Shown one piece after another: positions 1-5,336 of a DNA stretch of 49,837 bases (positions within the stretch are counted from its first letter, which is position 1; each line of letters starts with the position of its first letter). This DNA is from a virus. Under the pieces are notes generated by a model that saw only the letters and a list, made by a program, of their open reading frames with translations, was not told where the DNA came from and did no database searches. Position numbers and translations under genes: made by a program. The stretch is taken from IMG/VR virus record IMGVR_UViG_3300013101_000014, positions 1 through 49,837 of that record; one strand, written 5' to 3'.

Positions 1-630
1 TACCTTCATGTACTTAAAGCATGTATATCTCCAAACATTACCATAAAGAGTATAGAAGCCATTTCTCTGCTCTCTTCCAATATTCTTCTGAATTACTCAT
101 AAAACCCCTATTTATTTGTATACCTAATACACACTAGACCCTGTTCCCTCTTTATCTTCATACTCCTCCCTAAGCATTACTTAATCAATACCACTTCTCT
201 ACTAATATATTGAATTGGTATTATCTATAAGTAGTTGATATCACTAGGGTCTAACTTCTCTAGGCCTCCTAGACTATGGTATGAGCCCTGCTCACACTGA
301 GCCAGCGGGTTTTTACTCGCAGGATAGAATATGAGATATATCTCGGTTCCCCTACGGTATACGGTTGTGTTCCAGCCCCTAATAGGTTTAGATATGGTTT
401 GAGATAGGTTTAAAACCTGATGTGAGCTGGATGTAGACTGGATAGATACCGATGTTGGACTGTTTCTCTAGGGCCTTTTGGCGTAATTATTAGATGGGAA
501 TGGAGTGTATTGACTCACATTCCATTGATCTATCATCGAAATTGCAACTGCATATCTATGAGTATGTAAGTCGGTAGGTGACCGGCGTAGCAGTGTCACT
601 CCAACCGAGTTAGGGCTGGAGTGAAGCCGA
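1..630. other. Gene-poor left edge
   Basis: No gene of normal length is visible. On the - strand two tiny ORFs have ribosome-site-like leaders: 108-161 (17 codons, behind GGGAGGAGT) and 38-100 (20 codons, behind AGGGG). A weak copy of the two-part promoter motif (ACCAATTC, 10 nt, TAGAGAAG) lies at 194-219 just upstream of them. Around 286-316 the + strand can form an imperfect hairpin followed by five T. I searched both strands for tRNA arms and found no T-arm, so no RNA gene is called. The tiny ORFs are possible at best. Confidence 0.35.
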
Positions 631-632
631 CT
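569..632 (-). terminator. Structured 3' end of the 631-828 gene, with repeat copy A
   Basis: On the - strand an outer 6-bp stem (569-574 with 627-632) encloses a 7-bp hairpin (597-603 with 617-623) and a diverged copy of the 20-nt repeat (581-600). It begins at the stop codon of the upstream gene. There is no clear U tract, so termination is an inference from position and structure. Confidence 0.35.
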
Positions 633-828
633 ATTTTCTAAGCATTTTCATGTGGACTTGATATATCTTTGTGAGCTTGAGTGACTCTTGGAAGGTGATG
701 GACTTCATTGTCCTATTTTGTAAGTCCATCCACCATTGATAGTAGTGTTTGTAGCCAAACCTATTAGCTAGTAGTAACTCATATAAAAAGCTTTCACTGA
801 AATGTGAGTATCTTTCTTTAACTAACAT
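631..828 (-). CDS. Small hypothetical phage protein, 65 aa
   Basis: I do not recognise this protein. It is rich in aromatic residues (FGYKHYYQWW in the middle) and basic towards the C-terminus, with no signal peptide or membrane segment. The ATG is preceded by AGGGGGA at good spacing. Upstream lies a copy of the two-part promoter motif at 852-877, and downstream is the hairpin structure with repeat copy A, so it looks like a single-gene transcription unit. Function cannot be inferred. Confidence 0.7.
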   Translation of the reverse strand: MLVKERYSHFSESFLYELLLANRFGYKHYYQWWMDLQNRTMKSITFQESLKLTKIYQVHMKMLRK

Positions 829-851
829 TGTTCCCCCTTGATAATTGTTTA

Positions 852-877
852 TTAATATACTTAGATATTTAATTGGT
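852..877 (-). promoter_or_regulatory. Two-part promoter motif, copy 1
   Basis: Reads ACCAATTA, 10 nt, TATATTAA on the - strand, with the second box 23 nt upstream of the 828 start. The second box is a poorer match than in the other copies. Confidence 0.5.
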
Positions 878-922
878 TGAATAAAAGAGAGTGAGGACTT
901 TCATCCCCACTCTTTGGGTAGA

Positions 923-1399
923 CTAGTCATTAATTCCTAGTGACTCAAGTAAGTCAGCTGGAATCGCTGTGAAATCTATTTCTACTTGAGCTTTACTCGC
1001 TTTGAGCTTAGCAATCTTAGTTGCTATTATCTCTTCAGCTACTGCTATCTTCTCAGCAGTAAGCCTACCAGACTTGATCAGCAACTTGAGGTTCTTTATT
1101 TCAGGGTCACTACTTCCAGCTCTAAGTCCTGGGTTGGCTGGGACATACTTAACACCTCCATTAAGCTCAGTCGCTTTCCTTAAGTGATTGCTCACCATTC
1201 CCGCTGTGTATTCCCTTACCAGCTTGGGTGTGCTATACTTAGCTTTAGCTTTATCACTAAAGACTGTTTCTTTCTCCAGGATAGAGTGAGTGACTATATC
1301 TATCACTTTCTTTCTATCTTCTGTAGATAAGACATACTTCTTTGTTTGCTTACCACACACACTATAAACTGCATTTATAACTGCTTGACTTTGCTTCAT
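923..1399 (-). CDS. Conserved phage protein of unknown function, 158 aa (paralogue of 3665-4165)
   Basis: Cytoplasmic and basic, starting MKQSQAVINAV. It shares with the 3665-4165 product the motifs FSDKAKAKY, AGMVSNHLRK, LNGGVKY, ANPGLRAGSSDPEIKNLKLL and a C-terminal VEIDFTAIPADLLESLGI. From memory this type of protein occurs in many T4-type and related phages without an assigned role. The start is supported by AAGGGGG upstream. Two copies of the two-part promoter motif precede it, at 1441-1466 and 1491-1516. The two copies in one genome suggest a gene duplicated within the phage. Confidence 0.8.
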   Translation of the reverse strand: MKQSQAVINAVYSVCGKQTKKYVLSTEDRKKVIDIVTHSILEKETVFSDKAKAKYSTPKLVREYTAGMVSNHLRKATELNGGVKYVPANPGLRAGSSDPEIKNLKLLIKSGRLTAEKIAVAEEIIATKIAKLKASKAQVEIDFTAIPADLLESLGIND

Positions 1400-1440
1400 T
1401 AAGCCCCCTTGGGTTTAATATAATAAGCTTTATTGCTTAT

Positions 1441-1466
1441 TATATATATTAATATATTTATTTGGT
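1441..1466 (-). promoter_or_regulatory. Two-part promoter motif, copy 2b (proximal)
   Basis: ACCAAATA, 10 nt, TATATATA on the - strand, 42 nt upstream of the 1399 start. Confidence 0.5.
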
Positions 1467-1490
1467 TTATATATATCTACTTACATTCAT

Positions 1491-1516
1491 TATTTATATT
1501 AATATATATAATTGGT
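1491..1516 (-). promoter_or_regulatory. Two-part promoter motif, copy 2a (distal)
   Basis: ACCAATTA, 10 nt, TATAAATA on the - strand, a perfect match. It lies 9 nt downstream of repeat copy B. Confidence 0.65.
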
Positions 1517-1525
1517 ATTGAGTGG

Positions 1526-1545
1526 GTCCAGCGTAGCAGTGTCAC
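1526..1545 (-). repeat. 20-nt repeat, copy B
   Basis: GTGACACTGCTACGCTGGAC on the - strand, between the hairpin at 1553-1576 and the promoter motif at 1491-1516. Other copies are at 581-600 (diverged), 2494-2513 and 3605-3623. The gap to ACCAA is 9 nt in copies B, C and D alike. Confidence 0.85.
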
Positions 1546-1552
1546 TAATAAA

Positions 1553-1576
1553 GGGGAGAGACTCTCGCCTCTCCCC
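1553..1576 (-). terminator. Intrinsic terminator of the 2391-1588 operon
   Basis: 8-bp GC-rich stem (GGGGAGAG with CTCTCCCC) with an 8-nt loop, followed on the - strand by TTTATTA. It sits 11 nt beyond the stop codon of the last gene of the operon. Confidence 0.75.
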
Positions 1577-1587
1577 TAATGGGGGAA

Positions 1588-1749
1588 TTATCTCATTGTT
1601 TGTTTCTTAACCCCTTTTGCTTGGCGAGTAGGACCTATCTTGATCCACACCTCCTGTCCTTGGACAGTCTCTCTCTTGGCTCCGATAAAACCATTGATTT
1701 GCTTATCGAATATAATAATAGTCGACATCTCTTTCTTTTGTCGCTTCAT
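1588..1749 (-). CDS. Small basic protein, 53 aa
   Basis: Starts MKRQKKEMSTIII and ends GVKKQTMR. It is strongly basic with a hydrophobic centre (TIIIFDKQINGFIGA), and no family is recognised. The ATG has AGGGG at 6-nt spacing. It overlaps the 1703-1870 gene by 47 nt in another frame and is the last gene of the operon before the terminator at 1553-1576. The ribosome site, position and terminator support it despite its size. Confidence 0.55.
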   Translation of the reverse strand: MKRQKKEMSTIIIFDKQINGFIGAKRETVQGQEVWIKIGPTRQAKGVKKQTMR

Positions 1750-1870
1750 TCCTATCCCCTTTATAAGCTTTGGTTTGTCTCTTAACTCTTGCTTCTTGTA
1801 CTCTCTTTAAGGAAGCGAGCATCTCTGCTTGCCTCTCATTTAACTCTTGTAACATCTCTCCTTTGTTCAC
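1703..1870 (-). CDS. Small helical charged protein, 55 aa
   Basis: Probably a single charged helix, with a segment rich in Glu, Arg and Lys (LNERQAEMLASLKRVQEARV), ending VDYYYIR. The GTG at 1870 has a perfect AGGAGG at 1875-1880, though only 4 nt away. An in-frame ATG at 1855 with AAAGGAGAG is the alternative. It follows the 46-aa gene by 15 nt and overlaps the 53-aa gene. Function unknown. Confidence 0.55.
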   Translation of the reverse strand: MNKGEMLQELNERQAEMLASLKRVQEARVKRQTKAYKGDRNEATKERDVDYYYIR

Positions 1871-1885
1871 ATATCCTCCTAGTAT

Positions 1886-2026
1886 CTACATATACTCATG
1901 TATATCTTCAACATCAATCTCCTCATAGGAGAGTCCCATGTTATTGTTAATGTAACTGACTGCATCAAACTTAAACATAAACACAGCAACCACTTCATTA
2001 TTTATGTTGCGGACTAGGTATCTCAC
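1886..2026 (-). CDS. Small acidic protein, 46 aa
   Basis: Starts MRYLVRNINNEVVAVF and ends EEIDVEDIHEYM, with an acidic C-terminal half. The GTG start overlaps the TGA stop of the 2023-2391 gene (GTGA), and AAGG lies just upstream, so translation is probably coupled. No family is recognised. Confidence 0.55.
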   Translation of the reverse strand: MRYLVRNINNEVVAVFMFKFDAVSYINNNMGLSYEEIDVEDIHEYM

Positions 2027-2391
2027 CCCTTCACCACCTTTATTAGATACTCATTCTTAGTTGATCTTTGTAGACTAGTTAACTCATACAACACACCATT
2101 TCTAGTATCATCATCTATATTGTCATGACATCCACATCTACTACTTACTTCACCATCTTTAGTGATATGTATTTCACAAGGTGGACAATCATCATTAGAG
2201 TACAACCAATCATTAGTATACTCTTCAAACCCAGGAACATCCTCAATTAACTCCATAATGGGATGACTTATGTAAGAATAACAATGACCTCCATCCCAAT
2301 CATAGTTAATGTGAGTAGTATTAACTTCCTTATCAAATCTACCTTTAAGAAGTAGAAGTTCTACATCTTTTATTAATTTTTTATCACTCAT
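2023..2391 (-). CDS. Hypothetical acidic protein with a cysteine cluster, 122 aa
   Basis: First gene of a four-gene operon. Acidic, with cysteines at DDCPPCEIH and SRCGCHDN, which could form a metal site (CxxC then CxCH). No domain is recognised. The ATG is preceded by AGGGGGA, and two copies of the two-part promoter motif lie at 2407-2432 and 2459-2484. The next gene starts inside its stop codon. The metal-binding idea is inference only. Confidence 0.75.
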   Translation of the reverse strand: MSDKKLIKDVELLLLKGRFDKEVNTTHINYDWDGGHCYSYISHPIMELIEDVPGFEEYTNDWLYSNDDCPPCEIHITKDGEVSSRCGCHDNIDDDTRNGVLYELTSLQRSTKNEYLIKVVKG

Positions 2392-2406
2392 ATTTATTTC
2401 CCCCTT

Positions 2407-2432
2407 TATTTATATATAAGTATATAATTGGT
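2407..2432 (-). promoter_or_regulatory. Two-part promoter motif, copy 3b (proximal)
   Basis: ACCAATTA, 10 nt, TATAAATA on the - strand, a perfect match, 15 nt upstream of the 2391 start. Confidence 0.65.
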
Positions 2433-2458
2433 ATATATATACTCACACATATGATTAA

Positions 2459-2484
2459 TAATTATATTAATATATATATTTGGT
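2459..2484 (-). promoter_or_regulatory. Two-part promoter motif, copy 3a (distal)
   Basis: ACCAAATA, 10 nt, TATAATTA on the - strand, 9 nt downstream of repeat copy C. Confidence 0.5.
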
Positions 2485-2493
2485 CTATGAGTT

Positions 2494-2513
2494 GTCCAGC
2501 GTAGCAGTGTCAC
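2494..2513 (-). repeat. 20-nt repeat, copy C
   Basis: Identical to copy B over 20 nt. Together with flanking bases (2482-2512) it is identical to copy D (3593-3623) over 31 nt, reaching into the ACC of the promoter motif. Confidence 0.85.
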
Positions 2514-2528
2514 TCCTCTTACGAGGAG
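2513..2528 (-). terminator. Hairpin downstream of the 3261-2540 operon
   Basis: 6-bp stem (CTCCTC with GAGGAG) and a 4-nt loop, 11 nt after the 2540 stop. There is no U tract, as the repeat follows at once, so termination may be weak. Confidence 0.4.
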
Positions 2529-2539
2529 CGACTGATGTG

Positions 2540-2719
2540 TTACTCAATGATACAGAACTGTCCCTTATCTGGCTCACTCTTACTCAACTCTTTACTTGTG
2601 AGTTCACGTATACACTCACCGTTATATACTGACGCATCCTCTTGTGCTTGCTCTTTAGACTCTGCTGGTAGTATGAATGTCTCTCCATCCTCTTGACATA
2701 AAAAGTATCTCTTACTCAT
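2540..2719 (-). CDS. Small acidic protein, 59 aa
   Basis: Starts MSKRYFLCQEDGETFILP and ends KGQFCIIE. The two cysteine-bearing ends flank an acidic, Glu/Ser-rich helix (AESKEQAQEDASVYNG). AGGGGAAT precedes the ATG at good spacing, and it is the third gene of an operon starting at 3261. No family is recognised; the leader and operon position make it a credible gene. Confidence 0.6.
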   Translation of the reverse strand: MSKRYFLCQEDGETFILPAESKEQAQEDASVYNGECIRELTSKELSKSEPDKGQFCIIE

Positions 2720-2744
2720 TTATTCCCCTTTGTTTAGTGTTACT

Positions 2745-2963
2745 CTATGACACAGAGCAGCGTTGCTCTAACCATTTTGGCATTGGTCCTTCGTGGTTAT
2801 TTTTAATGTATGTTATAGTTTCATCTAATACATCTTGTCCTACATTGTCTATGAACTCAAGCAACAACACACGCTTATTAACATGTGATATATTATGTAG
2901 GGCTTGGTAAACCCATGATCCACCCATATAGAAACATATTGCATTTAATGAATCATCACTCAT
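2745..2963 (-). CDS. Hypothetical small protein, 72 aa
   Basis: Starts MSDDSLNAICFYMGGSW. No signal or membrane segment is convincing. The ATG is preceded by AAAGGAGAAT. It is the second gene of the 3261-2540 operon, with short gaps to its neighbours. Function unknown. Confidence 0.7.
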   Translation of the reverse strand: MSDDSLNAICFYMGGSWVYQALHNISHVNKRVLLLEFIDNVGQDVLDETITYIKNNHEGPMPKWLEQRCSVS

Positions 2964-3006
2964 TTATTCTCCTTTGTTATTGTTTATAACATATCTATTC
3001 TGCTTA

Positions 3007-3261
3007 CTAATGGTTAGTTCTGATCTCCTCCCATGCTTCATAGTAACAGTCTATCCATAGGTTATTACTGTCTGCTGGATTGAGTAGTGGGTTGTGTTGT
3101 AACCCTTCATCAACTGCTTTCTGTACTAAGTCCTCATCACCATATATAGTAACGTGGAACATACAAGTCATCACACTACCAGCATGACAGTAACATATGC
3201 AGTCCAACTGTTGCTGTGCTGTTAAGCTGTTCCACACTTTAACTTTCTGTACTGTAGTCAT
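3007..3261 (-). CDS. Hypothetical small protein, 84 aa
   Basis: Starts MTTVQKVKVWNSL and contains a cysteine/histidine patch (CICYCHAG). Weakly acidic C-terminus. The ATG has AAAGGAG at good spacing, and promoter motif copy 4 lies 16 nt further upstream. It is the first gene of a three-gene operon. No family is recognised. Confidence 0.7.
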   Translation of the reverse strand: MTTVQKVKVWNSLTAQQQLDCICYCHAGSVMTCMFHVTIYGDEDLVQKAVDEGLQHNPLLNPADSNNLWIDCYYEAWEEIRTNH

Positions 3262-3277
3262 ATTACTCCTTTGTTAT

Positions 3278-3303
3278 TGTTTATAAATATATATTTAATT
3301 GGT
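3278..3303 (-). promoter_or_regulatory. Two-part promoter motif, copy 4
   Basis: ACCAATTA, 10 nt, TATAAACA on the - strand, 16 nt upstream of the 3261 start and directly downstream of the terminator at 3310-3327. No 20-nt repeat is present here. Confidence 0.6.
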
Positions 3304-3309
3304 ATAAAA

Positions 3310-3327
3310 GGGGAGCAATCGCTCCCC
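3310..3327 (-). terminator. Intrinsic terminator of the 3337-3552 gene
   Basis: Perfect 7-bp stem (GGGGAGC with GCTCCCC), 4-nt loop, followed on the - strand by TTTTAT, 9 nt after the stop codon. Confidence 0.8.
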
Positions 3328-3336
3328 TCTTCTTAC

Positions 3337-3552
3337 TTAGTTGAATCGATTGTTTAACTCTCTCACTAACTCTTGATTGTCAACTAAATAATCATAATCA
3401 TCACAGTTGAAGAAGAATCTGTAACTCCCTTCTAACTTCTCATACAACACATCACTATGAATAACACAGTTGTCTTTAACTAACAACTCACTGTTATCTC
3501 TAATGAACTCAGCAGACTCAGTGAACTGACTCTTCTTTGTGAATGTATTCAT
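3337..3552 (-). CDS. Hypothetical small acidic protein, 71 aa
   Basis: Starts MNTFTKKSQFTESAEF and includes a Phe/Asp-rich centre (FFFNCDDYDYLVDN). Probably cytoplasmic. AAAGGAGAAT precedes the ATG. It is flanked by its own promoter motif (3570-3595) and terminator (3310-3327), so it forms a single-gene unit. Function unknown. Confidence 0.7.
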   Translation of the reverse strand: MNTFTKKSQFTESAEFIRDNSELLVKDNCVIHSDVLYEKLEGSYRFFFNCDDYDYLVDNQELVRELNNRFN

Positions 3553-3569
3553 TCATTCTCCTTTGTTGA

Positions 3570-3595
3570 TTGTTATATATAATTATATAATTGGT
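3570..3595 (-). promoter_or_regulatory. Two-part promoter motif, copy 5
   Basis: ACCAATTA, 10 nt, TATAACAA on the - strand, 17 nt upstream of the 3552 start and 9 nt downstream of repeat copy D. Confidence 0.55.
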
Positions 3596-3604
3596 CTATG
3601 AGTT

Positions 3605-3623
3605 GTCCAGCGTAGCAGTGTCA
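3605..3623 (-). repeat. 20-nt repeat, copy D
   Basis: TGACACTGCTACGCTGGAC on the - strand, between the terminator at 3636-3657 and the promoter motif at 3570-3595. It shares a 31-nt identity with the copy C region. Confidence 0.85.
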
Positions 3624-3635
3624 ATTAATATAAAA

Positions 3636-3657
3636 GGGGTGAGCGCGAGCTCACCCC
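3636..3657 (-). terminator. Intrinsic terminator of the 3665-4165 gene
   Basis: Perfect 9-bp stem (GGGGTGAGC with GCTCACCCC) and 4-nt loop, followed on the - strand by TTTTATATT, 7 nt after the stop codon. This is the strongest terminator in the left arm. Confidence 0.85.
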
Positions 3658-3664
3658 CAATCAA

Positions 3665-4165
3665 TCACTCGCTGATGCCTAAGCTCTTGAGCAAGTCAGC
3701 TGGAATCGCTGTGAAGTCTACCTCTACTTTGTTCTTAGTAGAGAGTTCAGCTTTGCGCTCATCAATCCTTGCTTGCGCTATCACTACCTTATCTGCAGGT
3801 AGTTTGCCACTCGCTATCAGGAGTTTGAGATTCTTGATCTCAGGGTCACCACTCCCTGCTCTTATCCCTGGGTTCGCTATTTTATGCTTAACCCCTCCAT
3901 TGAACCGCTCATCCTTGCGATACCAGTTGCTCACCATACCAGGAGTATAATCCTTTCTAATTATCTCCTCAGTATGATATTTCTTCCTCGCCTTATCACT
4001 GAAGGCTGCTTCACCGGAGTGTAAGAGTGCAGACACTAACATAATCACCTGCTTTCTAAACTCGGTTGTCATCACACTCAAGATGTTGGTTCTATCTTCG
4101 AACTTAACACCGGCTTCCTTCAACACTGCATGTGTCGCTTTGTAAACTGCATCACTTTGCTTCAT
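3665..4165 (-). CDS. Conserved phage protein of unknown function, 166 aa (paralogue of 923-1399)
   Basis: Starts MKQSDAVYKATHAVL. It shares FSDKARKKY, PGMVSNWYRK, FNGGVKH, ANPGIRAGSGDPEIKNLKLL and the C-terminal VDFTAIPADLLKSLGI with the 923-1399 product. Its middle is slightly longer. The ATG has AAGGGGGAT upstream and lies inside the end of a 33-aa ORF, so translation may be coupled. Regulation is probably from promoter motifs at 4274-4299 and 4336-4361. Confidence 0.8.
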   Translation of the reverse strand: MKQSDAVYKATHAVLKEAGVKFEDRTNILSVMTTEFRKQVIMLVSALLHSGEAAFSDKARKKYHTEEIIRKDYTPGMVSNWYRKDERFNGGVKHKIANPGIRAGSGDPEIKNLKLLIASGKLPADKVVIAQARIDERKAELSTKNKVEVDFTAIPADLLKSLGISE

Positions 4166-4253
4166 AATCCCCCTTGTAAAAGTTGTTAATTATTTGTTGT
4201 TTTGTTATTGTATTATTTGAGTTGGTAAATAATTCAACCAACCATTTATACAT
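4152..4253 (-). CDS. Possible leader peptide or micro-protein, 33 aa
   Basis: Starts MYKWLVELFTNSNNT and ends NFYKGDYEAK. The ATG at 4253 is preceded by AAGGAGGAGTG, one of the best ribosome sites in the region but close (2 to 4 nt). The ORF runs 14 nt into the 3665-4165 gene, so its ribosomes would cross that gene's ribosome site. It could couple or tune expression of the downstream gene, or be a short protein in its own right. A weak promoter-motif copy (4201-4226) lies within it. Confidence 0.45.
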   Translation of the reverse strand: MYKWLVELFTNSNNTITKQQIINNFYKGDYEAK

Positions 4254-4273
4254 CACTCCTCCTTGTTAGTTAT

Positions 4274-4299
4274 TATTTATAAATATATATATAATTGGT
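4274..4299 (-). promoter_or_regulatory. Two-part promoter motif, copy 6a
   Basis: ACCAATTA, 10 nt, TATAAATA on the - strand, a perfect match, 20 nt upstream of the 4253 start. Confidence 0.65.
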
Positions 4300-4335
4300 A
4301 TTAAAACTAATAATTATATAATTTAATCTACTTAA

Positions 4336-4361
4336 TATTTATAAATAATTATAGAGTTGGT
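4336..4361 (-). promoter_or_regulatory. Two-part promoter motif, copy 6b
   Basis: ACCAACTC, 10 nt, TATAAATA on the - strand, at the left border of the GC-rich island. Confidence 0.55.
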
Positions 4362-4530
4362 ATAAAAACGGCCCGCTAACCTTGAAAAAAACAAGGAAGC
4401 TTCGAGTTGGTACTGGTACTATCGGCCCGCACGCTCTGACGGGAGCATTTTTGCATTTCGTTGCGGTTCACACAAGGGCCCGCGGCCTTCCACCCGGGAG
4501 GGGAAACGCAAGTACCACTACTTGCTCACA
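4362..4530. other. GC-rich intergenic island with hairpins
   Basis: No gene is visible. The block is much richer in G and C than its surroundings and carries CGGCCCGC twice (4369-4376, 4433-4440) plus a related GGGCCCGCGG (4476-4485). Hairpins include CCTTG/CAAGG around seven A (4380-4396), a 6-bp stem at 4486-4501 and a perfect 7-bp stem at 4508-4525. It separates the array (4535-7423) from the left operons. It could be a structured RNA, a terminator region or a replication site; none is proven. Confidence 0.5.
4508..4525 (-). terminator. Hairpin after the small-gene array
   Basis: GCAAGTA and TACTTGC form a perfect 7-bp stem with a 4-nt loop, 10 nt beyond the stop of the last array gene. 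The - strand continues GTTTCCCC, a poor U tract. Confidence 0.45.
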
Positions 4531-4534
4531 TTCC

Positions 4535-4711
4535 TTATAAATATAACTTTATGTATTCTTTATGATTACTATCTGGCATCAGGCGCATTACACCTATCTT
4601 ATCTAGGAGTCGCAAGAAGTCCATCTCTATATGGTCGCCGGCATTATACGTATCACACGACAACCTGAAGTATGGAACTCGTTCAGCTATTTTCACGCCC
4701 GGCGGTATCAT
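4535..4711 (-). CDS. Array micro-protein, 58 aa, last in the array
   Basis: Starts MIPPGVKIAERVPYF and carries the array pattern as HIEMDFLRLLDKIGVMRL, a hydrophobic helix ending Leu-Leu-x-Lys-Ile. The ATG overlaps the TGA of the preceding gene (ATGA), so it is probably translated by coupling. Function unknown. The pattern is shared with its neighbours 4950-5084, 5044-5205 and others. Confidence 0.6.
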   Translation of the reverse strand: MIPPGVKIAERVPYFRLSCDTYNAGDHIEMDFLRLLDKIGVMRLMPDSNHKEYIKLYL

Positions 4712-4953
4712 ATGTTCTTCCTGATCCTACGCATAACTTCACCGAAGTAACTAGGGTACTTGTGCCCAACAAGGATATCAGCCAACAAATGGGCGAAGGC
4801 CCACATAATGATTGCCTCATTCCCAGTGAGTCGCTTGTATTTCTGTTCCAACTTCACAACAGGATCTGACTCCCAAGGGTGGACACTAGAAGCCTTGTTG
4901 TTGTTGACAACACCCCATGCATTCCACATATGTTTGTTAGGTGGTGCGCTCAT
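4708..4953 (-). CDS. Array micro-protein, 81 aa, KYPxYF subtype
   Basis: Clear paralogue of the 5510-5803 product. Both have a WESDP/WENHESP stretch, then LEQKYKRLTG/IEKHKKFTG, then a hydrophobic helix ending in LLADILVGHKYPSYF or LLGRILIKNKYPDYF. The start overlaps the stop of 4950-5084 (ATGA) and its own stop overlaps the next start. Function unknown. The KYPxYF ending sets this subtype apart within the array. Confidence 0.65.
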   Translation of the reverse strand: MSAPPNKHMWNAWGVVNNNKASSVHPWESDPVVKLEQKYKRLTGNEAIIMWAFAHLLADILVGHKYPSYFGEVMRRIRKNI

Positions 4954-5084
4954 AGCAGTCCACCCATCCTTCTAAGGTTCAGTATTACATTCACCCACTC
5001 CGTGTGAGTCAAACACCTAATCTTCCTAAGTAGTGATATTAATTCACTCGCAATCGCATAATCTTCGATATCTATTATCGCCAT
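4950..5084 (-). CDS. Array micro-protein, 44 aa
   Basis: Starts MAIIDIEDYAIASEL and continues ISLLRKIRCL, the array pattern, ending NLRRMGGLL. AAGGAGGAGT directly before the ATG is an excellent ribosome site. It overlaps the end of 5044-5205 by 41 nt in another frame and ends in an ATGA overlap with the next gene. Function unknown. Confidence 0.6.
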   Translation of the reverse strand: MAIIDIEDYAIASELISLLRKIRCLTHTEWVNVILNLRRMGGLL

Positions 5085-5205
5085 ACTCCTCCTTCTGACT
5101 GAATAAGGACACCTTTAAGGATACAACCTCTTCGATGTTGATAGCACCTATCTTACGCAGTATATTTAAGAGTGGGAAGACAATGTTTAAATCTACAGTA
5201 GTCAT
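5044..5205 (-). CDS. Array micro-protein, 53 aa
   Basis: Starts MTTVDLNIVFPLLNILRKIG, placing the array helix at the N-terminus. It ends with a charged tail (SQKEEYGDNRYRRLCDCE). The ATG overlaps the TGA of the 44-aa gene upstream and follows GAGGGG. A longer reading from an upstream ATG (5247) is possible but would overlap that gene. Function unknown. Confidence 0.6.
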   Translation of the reverse strand: MTTVDLNIVFPLLNILRKIGAINIEEVVSLKVSLFSQKEEYGDNRYRRLCDCE

Positions 5206-5336
5206 ATACCCCTCGTCTGAATACAAGCCGCATTCCATGCCCACCATTGCAAAGGCACCACGCCCATTTTGCGCAATAAGTAGAGCATCCCCAAAGCAGC
5301 TTCGGCTTGCTCATCATCCCAATCACGTATCGCCAC
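5202..5336 (-). CDS. Array micro-protein, 44 aa
   Basis: Starts MAIRDWDDEQAEAALGMLY and continues LLRKMGVVPL, the array pattern, then a Trp-rich tail. The GTG start has GGAGG with 7-nt spacing. It overlaps the end of 5323-5508 in another frame and its stop overlaps the next start (ATGA). The longer ORF in another frame here (5153-5350) reads as non-protein-like and lacks the pattern, so I prefer this one. Confidence 0.6.
   Translation of the reverse strand: MAIRDWDDEQAEAALGMLYLLRKMGVVPLQWWAWNAACIQTRGI

Noticed and set aside
240-480. tRNA-like pieces such as GAGCAGGGCTCATACC
   Set aside because: The D-arm and anticodon-like pieces do not join with any T-arm or acceptor stem on either strand.
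1579-1785. A 68-codon + strand ORF
   Set aside because: It covers the terminator flank and two - strand genes with good ribosome sites; no leader of its own.
1526-3623. CRISPR-like reading of the 20-nt repeats
   Set aside because: Only four copies, hundreds to about a thousand nt apart, with genes between and no spacers or cas genes.
3570-3628. TTGACA and TGGACA in repeat copy D as sigma-70 -35 boxes
   Set aside because: TGGACA-16-TATAAT fits copy D alone; the other sites have no matching -35, while the ACCAATTA spacing holds in all.
3591-3950. A 119-codon + strand ORF
   Set aside because: It runs antisense to the conserved 3665-4165 gene and through its terminator, with no ribosome site.
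4430-4510. Hammerhead-like CTGACGGGAGC and GGAAACGC pieces in the GC island
   Set aside because: The core CUGAUGA, GAAA and cleavage elements are not complete or correctly placed.
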